64,000 nucleotides of DNA from Aquimarina sp. AU58 (GTDB taxonomy: Bacteria > Bacteroidota > Bacteroidia > Flavobacteriales > Flavobacteriaceae). Under the pieces are notes generated by a model, which saw nothing but the letters and a program-made list of their open reading frames with translations, did not search any database and was not told where the DNA came from. The position numbers and the translations under genes are program-made. Within the stretch, counting starts at the first letter, position 1, and the number at the start of each line of letters is the position of its first letter. Shown here in pieces: positions 8,155-16,217 of this stretch. Location: positions 2,108,001-2,172,000 of the forward strand of contig NZ_OMPD01000014.1 of the NCBI RefSeq assembly GCF_900312745.1, in the 5' to 3' direction.

Positions 8155-8349
8155 TAAATCCGGATTATGCATTAGAAAATTTATTACGCCTTGAAACTAC
8201 TTCAAAATATACCGTTGCACTACATTTTTCAGTTTAACCATAGCCCTTCGATAAACTCAAGGTAAACTGCTATGCTAAAACTAAGAAAATGTTATATTTT
8301 AAGATCCTTTCAAGTCTCATAACGAAGTTCTAATGCATAATCTGGGTTA
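8155..8349. repeat. Imperfect inverted-repeat element (MITE-like), about 195 bp
   Basis: The ends 8155-8177 and 8328-8349 are inverted copies sharing GATTATGCATTAGAA. The similarity continues inward at lower identity: the left arm to about 8214 (CCTTGAAAC ... TTCAAAATATA) against the reverse complement of about 8290-8330 (ACTTGAAAG ... TTAAAATATA). The centre carries CCCTTCGATAAACTCAAGG, which resembles widespread flavobacterial intergenic repeats. No reading frame is present. It lies between two minus-strand genes. A MITE-like or degenerate palindromic element is the simplest reading; no target-site duplication is obvious. Confidence 0.6.
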
Positions 8350-8391
8350 AAAGCAAAAAGAGGTAGGAGAGCAGAGGTGCTTTACAAGAAT

Positions 8392-9081
8392 TTAACTTCT
8401 TACTTTATATCTCCCGGATTTAGAATCAAAAAGAATCAGGTCTTCGGGGAAAAGAGATGAAAAAGCTCGACATTGTACTAATTCCTTAGGTCTTCCGAAT
8501 TCGAAACCATCTTGATTCATTACAATCATTTTATCACATAATTGTATCGCAAAATCGATTTCATGAGTTGAAAAAAGAATAGTTTTTCTGGTCTCAAAAG
8601 CTAAACGCTTGAGTAATTTTAATATATACGCCTTATGATAGACATCTAAGTGAGTGGTGGGTTCATCCAGCATAATAAAAGGAGTATCTTGGGCAATAGC
8701 ACGGGCGATAAGTACTTTTTGTAACTGCCCGTCACTAAGTTCAAAACACCTTTTGGCGACCAAATCACCAATATGTGTTACTTCGATTGCTTTTCGTATT
8801 TGCTCTATATCTTCTTCTGCCATTTTTCCTACCCAGTTTGTATAAGGTTGTCTACCCAGGGCCACTAATTCCTGTACTGTTAGGTTTTTTGAAGCAATTT
8901 GTTCTGTTAATACAATACTTAACTGCGAAGCCAGTTCGACAGATTTGTAGGATTGAAGTTCTATATCAGATAACATGACTTTACCATGTAGAGCAGGTTG
9001 TACACGGGATAGAGTGCGTAGTAAGGTAGATTTACCGATACCATTGGCACCTACCAATCCTACTAGTTCTCCTTCGTGCAA
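8392..9081 (-). CDS. ABC transporter ATP-binding protein, FecE/BtuD-like
   Basis: A 229-residue ATPase when read from a TTG start. Walker A is GANGIGKST (residues 11-19), the signature is LSDGQ (Asp in place of the second Gly of LSGGQ), Walker B is FIMLDEPT and the switch histidine is in STHE. The family is that of iron-siderophore and cobalamin importers. The frame continues without a stop to about 9198, and the extra residues (LKTEDLSIGYRTKK, then a stretch ending INLKL) are exactly the first strands this family should have. No ATG, GTG or TTG occurs before 9081, so the real start may be a rare ATT or ATC near 9163-9186, or the gene may have lost its start. No permease or binding-protein gene is adjacent. 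Confidence 0.8.
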   Translation of the reverse strand: MHEGELVGLVGANGIGKSTLLRTLSRVQPALHGKVMLSDIELQSYKSVELASQLSIVLTEQIASKNLTVQELVALGRQPYTNWVGKMAEEDIEQIRKAIEVTHIGDLVAKRCFELSDGQLQKVLIARAIAQDTPFIMLDEPTTHLDVYHKAYILKLLKRLAFETRKTILFSTHEIDFAIQLCDKMIVMNQDGFEFGRPKELVQCRAFSSLFPEDLILFDSKSGRYKVRS

Positions 9082-9241
9082 TTTTAGATTGATATCTGCT
9101 GCAATAACATTAAGTTCCTTTTTGGTGCGATAACCAATAGAGAGATCTTCTGTTTTAAGAACGATATTTAGGGCTTCACGATTAATAGGTTTAAGGTTTT
9201 AGGATTCAAAGTTTTCTATATCAAATATAAAGAATAGAATT

Positions 9242-11641
9242 TTAAACAATTTTTCTATACTTTTTCTTTCTGATAAACGAAAATAAAAAACCAAAAATGG
9301 CAAGGATAAATAAAGGAACCAATATATTGATAACTTGCCATAGCGTTTTACTGGCAACAACTTTTTCTACATTCAGAAATGAAATTTTGACTTCTTTACT
9401 TCTAATTTCGATAAGACCAGAATCATCTAACAAGTAATTTACTGCGTTTAACAGAAACTCTTTATTTCCATATTTTAAATTCATGGTAGGATCAAAACCT
9501 AACTCTATTGGTTGTCCTTTTCTCGTTTGGTTTTTAATAATATCACCATCGGCAATAACGATCATTTTTGTAGAAACACTCTTATCTTTGTGATCTTGTA
9601 TTTTATATGGCTTTATTCGATCTTTATAGGTAGATTTAAAACTTCCCTCGAGTAAAACCGCTAGGTTTTGAGGTCCTTCGTTATAGCTAGCAATATCTGG
9701 TTTTTTTCTAATAATATTTTCTAATCGTATTTCTTTGGGTACCCCTTCTATTTTAGATTTATCAGAACTTTTAAGTAGAATCGTCTTTTTTATACCATTT
9801 TTTAGGGTGTCAATCTGGTTCGAAAACTCGAATTTTACAGATTCTGTGTTTTTAATAATAGGGTGGTTGCCAGTACTTTTGGTTAATGATCCGTAAAACC
9901 AGGGATATGGAGTAAATTGAGTCTTGCTACCTTGTCCAGAAGCTAATACCAGTGGTGCAGAATATAAATCGTTTACCAAGACGGGATTAACTCTTAGTCC
10001 GTAAGAAAATAAAGCGTCCCCTAATCTTAGATCCTGCATAATCGCAACAGAGGATCCTTCGGGATTCATTAAACTATCGATTTCCATAGCTACAGATTCT
10101 AATAACCACAATGACTTTCCTCCATTCATTACAAATTGATCCAATACATATTTTTCTTTTTCAGAAAAAGCTTTTGTAGGTTTAGCATTGATAATCATAT
10201 CAAATTTTTGCAACTCGTTTAATGTCTTTGTGGGATTGCTCGATACCGAATCCAGAGTAAATGCTCCAACAAAATAGTAATCTTGCAAGGTTTTGATAAA
10301 ATCGGCAATTTTAATATCGGGTAATTGCCCATTTCCTTTAAGCACGGCAATTTTATGTTTTTTAGGATGTAGTAACTTGGTTAACCCATCTGCAAAAGCA
10401 TATTCTAATTGTTGAATAGAACTATTTACTCGTTCTTCGGAAGTAGCTCCAATAGTATTTTTGATTAAAGAAATCTTTACGCTTCGGTTTTGATAGCTTA
10501 GAATAGCCCAGGGAACTAAGGTTTCGGTTTCGGTTTTTCCGTTTTGCTGTACGCTAACCTCCATTGGGGTTAGACCAAACTTTTGTAATTCTGTAATGGT
10601 TTGGGCACGTATTTCTTCTTCTTCTAATGGGTTGGTAAAAATGTGCTGAATATTAGGGTTTATGACATTAAACTCTTCTAATATTTGTTTGGTTTCAGAT
10701 TGTAAACGTCTAAACTCTGAAGGGAAATTTCCTTCTAATAATACATCGATAACAACAGGGGCAGCAGCTTCCTTAACTAGGCTTTCTGTAGCTTCAGAAA
10801 GTGTAAAACGACCATCTTGGGTAAGATCAAAACGATTGTATAATGAGTTTCCTGTCAAAAATAAAACAATGGCAAGGATTAGTGTAATACCAATAGGTTT
10901 GATTTTCTGCTTTGTAGTACCTTTTTTAAGAATGATAATAGTAAGAAGTACAAATAATAGAATACTACTTAAAAAATAAAAGATATCTCGGGTATCTAAA
11001 ATACCTTGACTCATACGTTCATAATGCAATTGCATTCCTAGTTGTTCAAGGAAAGTATGTATTGCCCCTGGCAAGTTGTAATTTGCAAGTCCGCTAAAAC
11101 CAAAATAAAAAACGAAACACAGAAACAGAGCAATCAAAAAAGCAACAATCTGATTGTTGGTAATCGAAGAAGAGAATATACCCATTGCAGTATATGATGC
11201 CACCAGTAATAGCAGTGCAATGTATGATCCTATAGTGCTACCGATATCGAGGTTGCCTATTGGGTTTCCTAACTGATAAATAGTAAGTATATAAAGGAGA
11301 CTAGGAATTAAAGCAATTAGGATTAAGGATAAACTACCTAGATACTTTCCTAATACCAGTTGCCAGTTCTTAATTGGTTTTGTAATCAATACCTCCAAAG
11401 TTCCCTGTTTCTTTTCTTCTGCAAAACTTCTCATGGTTACGGCGGGGATAAGAAATAGCAATATCCATGGTGCAATCTGGAAAAATGGCGAAAGATCGGC
11501 AAACCCACTATCCAAAATATTAAATTGCCCTTTAAAAACCCATAAAAAGAGTCCGTTAAGAATTAAAAATATAGCAATCACCAAATACCCTACGGCAGAG
11601 GAGAAAAAGGTATTGATTTCTTTTCGTATTAATGCAAACAT
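9242..11641 (-). CDS. gldFG: Fused gliding-motility ABC transporter protein GldF-GldG
   Basis: A 799-residue fusion. Residues 1 to about 243 form an ABC-2 type permease with six transmembrane helices, matching GldF (MFALIRKEINTFF start, PAVTMRSFAEEKKQGTLE loop). From about residue 250 the sequence matches GldG: a transmembrane helix, then NRFDLTQDGRFTLSEAT, a large periplasmic region, and a final helix with a basic tail (near 775-799). In Flavobacterium johnsoniae, GldA, GldF and GldG are separate proteins of one ABC transporter needed for gliding. There is no gldA here; the ATPase gene nearby is FecE-like. The join is in frame with no stop, so it is a genuine single reading frame in this sequence. 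Confidence 0.9.
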   Translation of the reverse strand: MFALIRKEINTFFSSAVGYLVIAIFLILNGLFLWVFKGQFNILDSGFADLSPFFQIAPWILLFLIPAVTMRSFAEEKKQGTLEVLITKPIKNWQLVLGKYLGSLSLILIALIPSLLYILTIYQLGNPIGNLDIGSTIGSYIALLLLVASYTAMGIFSSSITNNQIVAFLIALFLCFVFYFGFSGLANYNLPGAIHTFLEQLGMQLHYERMSQGILDTRDIFYFLSSILLFVLLTIIILKKGTTKQKIKPIGITLILAIVLFLTGNSLYNRFDLTQDGRFTLSEATESLVKEAAAPVVIDVLLEGNFPSEFRRLQSETKQILEEFNVINPNIQHIFTNPLEEEEIRAQTITELQKFGLTPMEVSVQQNGKTETETLVPWAILSYQNRSVKISLIKNTIGATSEERVNSSIQQLEYAFADGLTKLLHPKKHKIAVLKGNGQLPDIKIADFIKTLQDYYFVGAFTLDSVSSNPTKTLNELQKFDMIINAKPTKAFSEKEKYVLDQFVMNGGKSLWLLESVAMEIDSLMNPEGSSVAIMQDLRLGDALFSYGLRVNPVLVNDLYSAPLVLASGQGSKTQFTPYPWFYGSLTKSTGNHPIIKNTESVKFEFSNQIDTLKNGIKKTILLKSSDKSKIEGVPKEIRLENIIRKKPDIASYNEGPQNLAVLLEGSFKSTYKDRIKPYKIQDHKDKSVSTKMIVIADGDIIKNQTRKGQPIELGFDPTMNLKYGNKEFLLNAVNYLLDDSGLIEIRSKEVKISFLNVEKVVASKTLWQVINILVPLFILAIFGFLFSFIRKKKYRKIV

Positions 11642-11708
11642 AGTTTTTTAGGATTGAGGTTTTTAAGTTTGAGGTATCAGGAAAACCTGAAACCTGATGT
11701 GATAAACT

Positions 11709-11993
11709 TTAGACTTCGGTTACGCTCCAAGCTTCTGGCCTTTGGCTAAATTTATTTTTGGTATTTGCCCAAACTCCTTTGAATAACGTAGAGTTTCTAT
11801 AGTTATTGAGATGTTCTTCGGATTCCCAATGACTATACGTGAAAAATTGATTGGTTTGACTTACATCTCTTACTAATTTTAGATGGCTACATCCTTCAAA
11901 ATTTCTGATCTTCTCTTTATTTTGCTCAAAGTTCTCTAAAAAAGCATCAATTTGATCGGGTAAGAATCCCATTTTTACGATTCGTATTATCAT
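11709..11993 (-). CDS. Antibiotic biosynthesis monooxygenase (ABM) domain protein
   Basis: A 94-residue single-domain protein with the dimeric alpha/beta-barrel (ABM) pattern: an opening strand IIRIVKMGF, a helix FLENFEQNKEKI, the strand GCSHLKLVRD, then FFTYSHWESEEHLNNY, which is the family hallmark, and a closing helix. Members include quinol monooxygenases and haem-degrading enzymes, and many have no known substrate. It lies between the SAM hydrolase gene (69 bp upstream) and gldFG, on the same strand, so co-transcription is possible. Its role cannot be assigned further. Confidence 0.85.
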   Translation of the reverse strand: MIIRIVKMGFLPDQIDAFLENFEQNKEKIRNFEGCSHLKLVRDVSQTNQFFTYSHWESEEHLNNYRNSTLFKGVWANTKNKFSQRPEAWSVTEV

Positions 11994-12061
11994 TTTTTAA
12001 TTTTCAAAAGTATACCTACAAGGGTTTTACAGTTTATTCTCGATTCTTTTTAGATATTAAT

Positions 12062-12892
12062 TTATTCAAAACTAATGCTTACTGTATCTCTATAGTACAA
12101 TCCAAAGAGACTAGAGGCTCCTCCTACAGTTTTAGGGTTGCTCTTATAAATAGCTAGTTCTAAGTATCCCGAAGAATTAAAGACGGCTAATTTTTTACCA
12201 TCTTCTTCTCGCTTACTTTTTTCGATATCAAAATTTATAGCATCACTATATCTATTATATACATCTTCAAATACTGCTGTACGTGCTGTGATTTTAAATT
12301 TACGTCCTTTACCTATTTCATCAAATAGCTTACGCGTAATGTTAGTAACCAAATTACCATAATTATCGATATAGATGATGCTACCTACAATCTGCTTATC
12401 TCCAAGATTTACAATAGGAGTAATCCCTTTTATGGTTTTGATTTCTGAGATAGTTTTTCCAATAACTTCTAGTGTACCACCTCGGGCAATATGACAGGCC
12501 ACAGCCACAAAAACATCTAACACAGGAAAATTAGAAACAATGGCATCATGAATATTTATTTCGACAACTTTCTCAGGATTAAATTCTGATGTGATTAAAC
12601 TTACCAGTCCGTTATTAGCACATATAAAATAATGTTCATCTAATTTTACAGCAATATGTTTATTTTCTGGATTTGGTTCACTATCGATCCCTATGATATG
12701 AATACTTCCTTTTGGGAAACTTTTATAAGCATTTTGTATGATATATGCAGCTTCTATTATATGAAAAGGTGAGATTTCATGGGATATGTCAACAACTTTG
12801 GCATCTGGCAATTCGGTATAAATAGCCCCTTTAACCGCAGATACAAAATGATCTTTGATTCCAAAATCTGTAGTTAAGGTGATAATTGGCAT
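12062..12892 (-). CDS. S-adenosyl-L-methionine hydrolase (adenosine-forming), DUF62 family
   Basis: A 276-residue cytosolic enzyme of the SAM hydroxide adenosyltransferase family, which splits SAM with water into adenosine and methionine. Markers are TLTTDFGIKDHFVSAVKG at residues 5-22, the helix DISHEISPFHI, and the C-terminal domain start IIYIDNYGNLVTNITR, where Asp and Asn hold the adenosine and water. The length and two-domain layout are normal. The start ATG is followed by MPIITLTTDFG, as in other members. It may limit SAM level. Divergent from phoH across a 265-bp gap in which I see nothing but AT-rich sequence. Confidence 0.92.
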   Translation of the reverse strand: MPIITLTTDFGIKDHFVSAVKGAIYTELPDAKVVDISHEISPFHIIEAAYIIQNAYKSFPKGSIHIIGIDSEPNPENKHIAVKLDEHYFICANNGLVSLITSEFNPEKVVEINIHDAIVSNFPVLDVFVAVACHIARGGTLEVIGKTISEIKTIKGITPIVNLGDKQIVGSIIYIDNYGNLVTNITRKLFDEIGKGRKFKITARTAVFEDVYNRYSDAINFDIEKSKREEDGKKLAVFNSSGYLELAIYKSNPKTVGGASSLFGLYYRDTVSISFE

Positions 12893-13157
12893 GTATAAGA
12901 ATTGTTAATATCTTTTAGTTGTAAGCACTTAAAAATATGTAAATTTGTTTTGAAGTTATTCAAAGTTTTTCTTTGGACAACAAAATGATGATAAAACCAT
13001 CGTATTTACTGTTTTTTTGATCACTAATTCATATAGTGATGATATAAACATTTTGCTTCGTTTTAAATTTCTATTTTGTTTTCCCGACAAAAACCTGAAC
13101 AACTTTAGCAAACTTAGTCAATCCTAAAAAAAAATCATACTAAAATTCGTATAGCTT

Positions 13158-14114
13158 TTGAACGAACTTATCATAGAACTTACAGAAATCAATCCGAGAG
13201 AGTTTTTCGGACTTCAGAATAGCAATATTCAATTATTAAAAAAATACTTCCCGAAGTTAAAAATTGTAGCAAGAGGCAGTAAGATAAAAGTGTATGGAGA
13301 CGATGACATGCTCAAAGAGTTTGATATGCGTCTTAATATGCTTCTCGAGCATTTTAGCAAATACAATAAGCTGGATGAGAATGCAATAGAGCGTGTGCTT
13401 ACCAGTGTGAGTAAGGCAGATTATGAAACATCGCCTAATAGTGGAGAAACATTAGTGCATGGAGTAGGAGGGAAATTAATTAAGGCCCAGACTGCTAACC
13501 AACGTAAGCTGGTAGAGACCTGTAAAAAGAACGATATGGTTTTTGCTATTGGTCCAGCAGGTACCGGAAAAACGTATACCAGTGTTGCCCTAGCGATTAA
13601 GGCTCTAAAAGAAAAAGAGGTGAGGCGTATTATTCTTACACGTCCTGCAGTAGAAGCTGGAGAAAACCTTGGATTTTTACCGGGAGATCTTAAAGAGAAA
13701 CTAGATCCGTATATGCAACCTCTATACGATGCTTTACGCGATATGGTTCCTAATGAAAAACTCGATAGTTATATAGAAAAAGGAATTATACAAATCGCAC
13801 CTATGGCATTTATGCGAGGTAGGACATTAGATAATGCTTTTGTAATCCTTGATGAGGCACAAAATACAACACATGCACAGATGAAAATGTTTCTGACGCG
13901 TATGGGGAAAAATGCTAAATTTATTATTACAGGTGACCCAGGACAGATAGATTTACCAAGAAGGGTTACTTCTGGGCTTAAAGAAGCTCTACTAGTGCTT
14001 AAAAACACACAGGGGATAGGTATGATTTACCTGGATGACAAAGATGTGATTCGTCATAAATTGGTGAAAAAGGTAATTGCAGCTTATAAAGAGATAGAAC
14101 ATAGAAATGGATAA
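13158..14114 (+). CDS. phoH: PhoH family protein (PhoH/YbeZ-like NTPase)
   Basis: A 318-residue P-loop NTPase. An N-terminal KH-like region (about 1-110) precedes the PhoH domain with Walker A GPAGTGKT at residues 132-139 and Walker B FVILDEAQN near 230, followed by TRMGKNAKFIITGDPGQIDLP. The start codon is TTG at 13158: an in-frame TAG lies two codons upstream, and the residues from this start (NELIIELTEI) match the usual N-terminus of flavobacterial PhoH. The Escherichia coli relative YbeZ acts with YbeY in ribosome and RNA metabolism; that role is inferred here. It is followed 58 bp later by purC. Confidence 0.93.
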   Translation: MNELIIELTEINPREFFGLQNSNIQLLKKYFPKLKIVARGSKIKVYGDDDMLKEFDMRLNMLLEHFSKYNKLDENAIERVLTSVSKADYETSPNSGETLVHGVGGKLIKAQTANQRKLVETCKKNDMVFAIGPAGTGKTYTSVALAIKALKEKEVRRIILTRPAVEAGENLGFLPGDLKEKLDPYMQPLYDALRDMVPNEKLDSYIEKGIIQIAPMAFMRGRTLDNAFVILDEAQNTTHAQMKMFLTRMGKNAKFIITGDPGQIDLPRRVTSGLKEALLVLKNTQGIGMIYLDDKDVIRHKLVKKVIAAYKEIEHRNG

Positions 14115-14172
14115 ATAGTTTCAGATTTTAGTTTCTAATTGAAATTAAAGCCCGAAACCCGAAACCTAAGTA

Positions 14173-15126
14173 ATGAATACAATTGTAGATACAAACTATA
14201 ATTTTCCTAATCAAAAATCAGTATATAAAGGGAAAGTAAGAGAAGTATATAGTATAAATGATGAACTTTTAGTGATGATTGCAACTGATCGTTTATCTGC
14301 GTTTGATGTAGTTATGCCAAGAGGAATTCCTTTTAAAGGGCAGATTCTTAATCAAATTGCAACCAAGATGATGAAAGAAACTGAAGATTTGGTACCAAAT
14401 TGGTTAATAGCCACTCCGGATCCTAATGTGGCCGTTGGACATTTATGTCAACCTTTTAAAGTAGAGATGGTGATTAGAGGGTATCTTTCTGGTCATGCAG
14501 CTCGAGAATATAAAGCTGATAAGAGAATATTGTGCGGTGTATCTATGCCCGATGGTATGAAAGAGAATGATAAATTTCCAGAACCTATTATAACACCTTC
14601 TACCAAAGCTGATAATGGAGAGCATGATGAGGATATTTCTAGAGAAGAGATTTTGTCAAAAGGAATCGTTTCTGAAGAAGATTATTTGATTCTTGAAGAT
14701 TATACTCGTAAACTTTTTCAAAGAGGAACAGAGATTGCTGCCAAAAGAGGATTGATCCTTGTGGATACCAAATATGAGTTTGGGAAAACAAAAGATGGTC
14801 AAATTGTATTGATTGATGAAATTCATACTCCGGATTCTTCTCGTTATTTTTATGCTAAAGGATATGAAGAACGACAACAGAATGGAGAATCACAAAAACA
14901 ATTGTCTAAAGAATTCGTAAGACAATGGTTAATTAGTAATGGTTTTCAAGGTAAAGAAGGCCAACAGATTCCCGAAATGACAGATGTATATATTAGTTCT
15001 GTCTCTGAGCGATATATCGAATTATATGAAAATATAACAGGAGTATCTTTTATAAAAGAAGATGTCTCTGATATACAAGGAAGGATAGAAGAGAATGTAC
15101 TTGATTATCTAAAGACAAAAAGTTAG
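14173..15126 (+). CDS. purC: Phosphoribosylaminoimidazole-succinocarboxamide synthase (SAICAR synthase)
   Basis: A 317-residue enzyme of purine biosynthesis that joins CAIR with aspartate using ATP to give SAICAR. It carries YKGKVREVYSI near the N-terminus (ATP-binding loop), ATDRLSAFDVVMP, and DTKYEFGKTKDGQIVLIDEIHTPDSSR (the substrate and metal site). The length is that of the longer, fungal-like or Bacteroidetes form rather than the 237-residue Escherichia coli form. It lies 58 bp after phoH. The stop codon is inside the stem of the terminator. Confidence 0.96.
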   Translation: MNTIVDTNYNFPNQKSVYKGKVREVYSINDELLVMIATDRLSAFDVVMPRGIPFKGQILNQIATKMMKETEDLVPNWLIATPDPNVAVGHLCQPFKVEMVIRGYLSGHAAREYKADKRILCGVSMPDGMKENDKFPEPIITPSTKADNGEHDEDISREEILSKGIVSEEDYLILEDYTRKLFQRGTEIAAKRGLILVDTKYEFGKTKDGQIVLIDEIHTPDSSRYFYAKGYEERQQNGESQKQLSKEFVRQWLISNGFQGKEGQQIPEMTDVYISSVSERYIELYENITGVSFIKEDVSDIQGRIEENVLDYLKTKS

Positions 15127-15147
15127 ATGTTAGCATCTAACTTTTTG
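15121..15147 (+). terminator. Intrinsic terminator overlapping the purC stop codon
   Basis: AGTTAGATG at 15121-15129 pairs with CATCTAACT at 15134-15142 (9 bp, 4-nt loop), followed by TTTTTG. The purC TAG is within the left arm. Confidence 0.8.
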
Positions 15148-15177
15148 TCCTTATTACGGATTAGCAAAATTTAATCT

Positions 15178-15354
15178 TTATTCATTACAATCTGGCTCTT
15201 GGCACTGTAATTCTCTGCAAAAAGAGCCACATCGATAACAAACGCCATTGTCATGTGGCATACATACAGGATCTATATCTCCTCCATTAATAGATGATTG
15301 TTGCTTTCTGTTTAACTGTTGAGCTCCTTCGAGATGTAAAATGTTTGTTAACAT
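15178..15354 (-). CDS. Cysteine-rich peptide precursor with double-glycine leader (putative RiPP/bacteriocin-like)
   Basis: A 58-residue frame, ATG at 15352-15354 to TAA at 15178-15180, read by hand from the reverse strand. The first 25 residues form a leader: MLTNILHLEGAQQLNRKQ, then QSSINGG. This is the leader pattern of Bacteroidetes secreted peptide precursors (hydrophobic start, a GAQxL segment, basic and Gln-rich helix, then I-x-GG), normally cut after GG by a peptidase-containing ABC exporter. The remaining 33 residues hold six cysteines (in VCMP, VCYR, RCGS, FCRE, QCQE and DCNE) with several acidic residues. No modifying enzyme, protease or exporter is adjacent; the neighbours are purC and a 134-residue conserved protein. 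Mature function is unknown; a disulfide-bonded or modified peptide is inferred. Confidence 0.72.
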   Translation of the reverse strand: MLTNILHLEGAQQLNRKQQSSINGGDIDPVCMPHDNGVCYRCGSFCRELQCQEPDCNE

Positions 15355-15591
15355 GATTTTTGGATTTTTAAGATTAATAATTACCTAATTACTATGATGG
15401 CATACGGTGTATGTCATGCAATGTAAGGTAGTTGATTTTTGAAATAAAAAACCATGTCAATGATTTGAAAAAAGACTTGATAACCTATGATTTGAAGGTT
15501 TTTTATATGGTTTGTATTAAAATCAAGCCTATCATCAAAAATGAATTAAAACTTATCCTACGAAAGTCAGTTTTTTAAGAATGTTAAGATG

Positions 15592-15996
15592 TTAAGCCAC
15601 CTTATATTCTAACAATTGTATATTATCTTGTAAGCGCTCTTTTACGATACTCATCATTCTTTTGTTTAACGCAGAAGAGTTTTTCATATAGATCTGGTAT
15701 TCTTCTACAGTGAATTGCCCTATAATCATTCCTTTTAAACTATTTCTGAATTTCATATCCTTTTGGATAGCATTCTCTATAAAATCAAAGCGTTTTTCTA
15801 AGGATAACTCATAGAAAGTATTCTTTCTTTTTTTAATGTAGTTTTTAAATACTTCGATCAATAGACCTCCCTGTAGTTTTATAATAGGTCTAATCGTTTT
15901 GTTCTGAAATTGTTCATCATTAGACATGTTTTCAGAAACTCTTGCATTTAATAACTGCGGTCGTATTGCCAATAAATTTGATTCCCTGTTTTCCAT
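15592..15996 (-). CDS. Conserved flavobacterial hypothetical protein
   Basis: A 134-residue soluble, mostly helical protein with no signal peptide. Segments such as IRPQLLNARVSENMSNDEQFQNKTIRPI and GMIIGQFTVEEY are, as I recall, conserved across Flavobacteriaceae, where the protein is often labelled glyoxalase without support. I see no metal-binding or glyoxalase fold pattern. It is monocistronic. Function unknown. Confidence 0.72.
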   Translation of the reverse strand: MENRESNLLAIRPQLLNARVSENMSNDEQFQNKTIRPIIKLQGGLLIEVFKNYIKKRKNTFYELSLEKRFDFIENAIQKDMKFRNSLKGMIIGQFTVEEYQIYMKNSSALNKRMMSIVKERLQDNIQLLEYKVA

Positions 15997-16169
15997 AATA
16001 AAGAAGGTTTACTAAAAATAAGTATTTGTTGTGCTCAAAAATCAAGACTATGTTTAGAGTTTTAAACGACTTATAAACAATAAAAAAGTTGCATATGGAG
16101 TGTTTTATTATACTAATCTAATCTTTTTGTTTTTCTGTTATATTACCTTAACAATAAGTTATATATAAT

Positions 16170-16195
16170 AAAAGCCCTCTATATAGAGGGCTTTT
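16170..16195 (-). terminator. Palindromic bidirectional terminator
   Basis: A perfect 26-bp palindrome (AAAAGCCCTCTAT and its complement) with A and T runs at both ends. It lies 22 bp beyond the stop of the minus-strand gene at 16218-19286, and may also end transcripts from the left. Confidence 0.88.
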
Positions 16196-16217
16196 GTATA
16201 ACAAGGTGTTTTTTTGT

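Noticed and set aside
8392..9081. FecE-like ATPase as the missing GldA
   Set aside because: Its signature and family features are those of iron/cobalamin importers, and it is shorter than GldA. Its position near gldFG is therefore not evidence of a gliding role.
9242..11641. Sequencing frameshift as the cause of the GldF-GldG fusion
   Set aside because: The frame runs through the joint without a stop and both halves are complete with normal spacing. A frameshift would give a broken frame. A missed stop codon by sequencing error cannot be fully excluded.
11676..11698. Small inverted repeat ATCAGG / CCTGAT before the ABM-domain gene
   Set aside because: Arms are only 6 bp and the surrounding sequence is repetitive; it is within the range of chance and has no T run.
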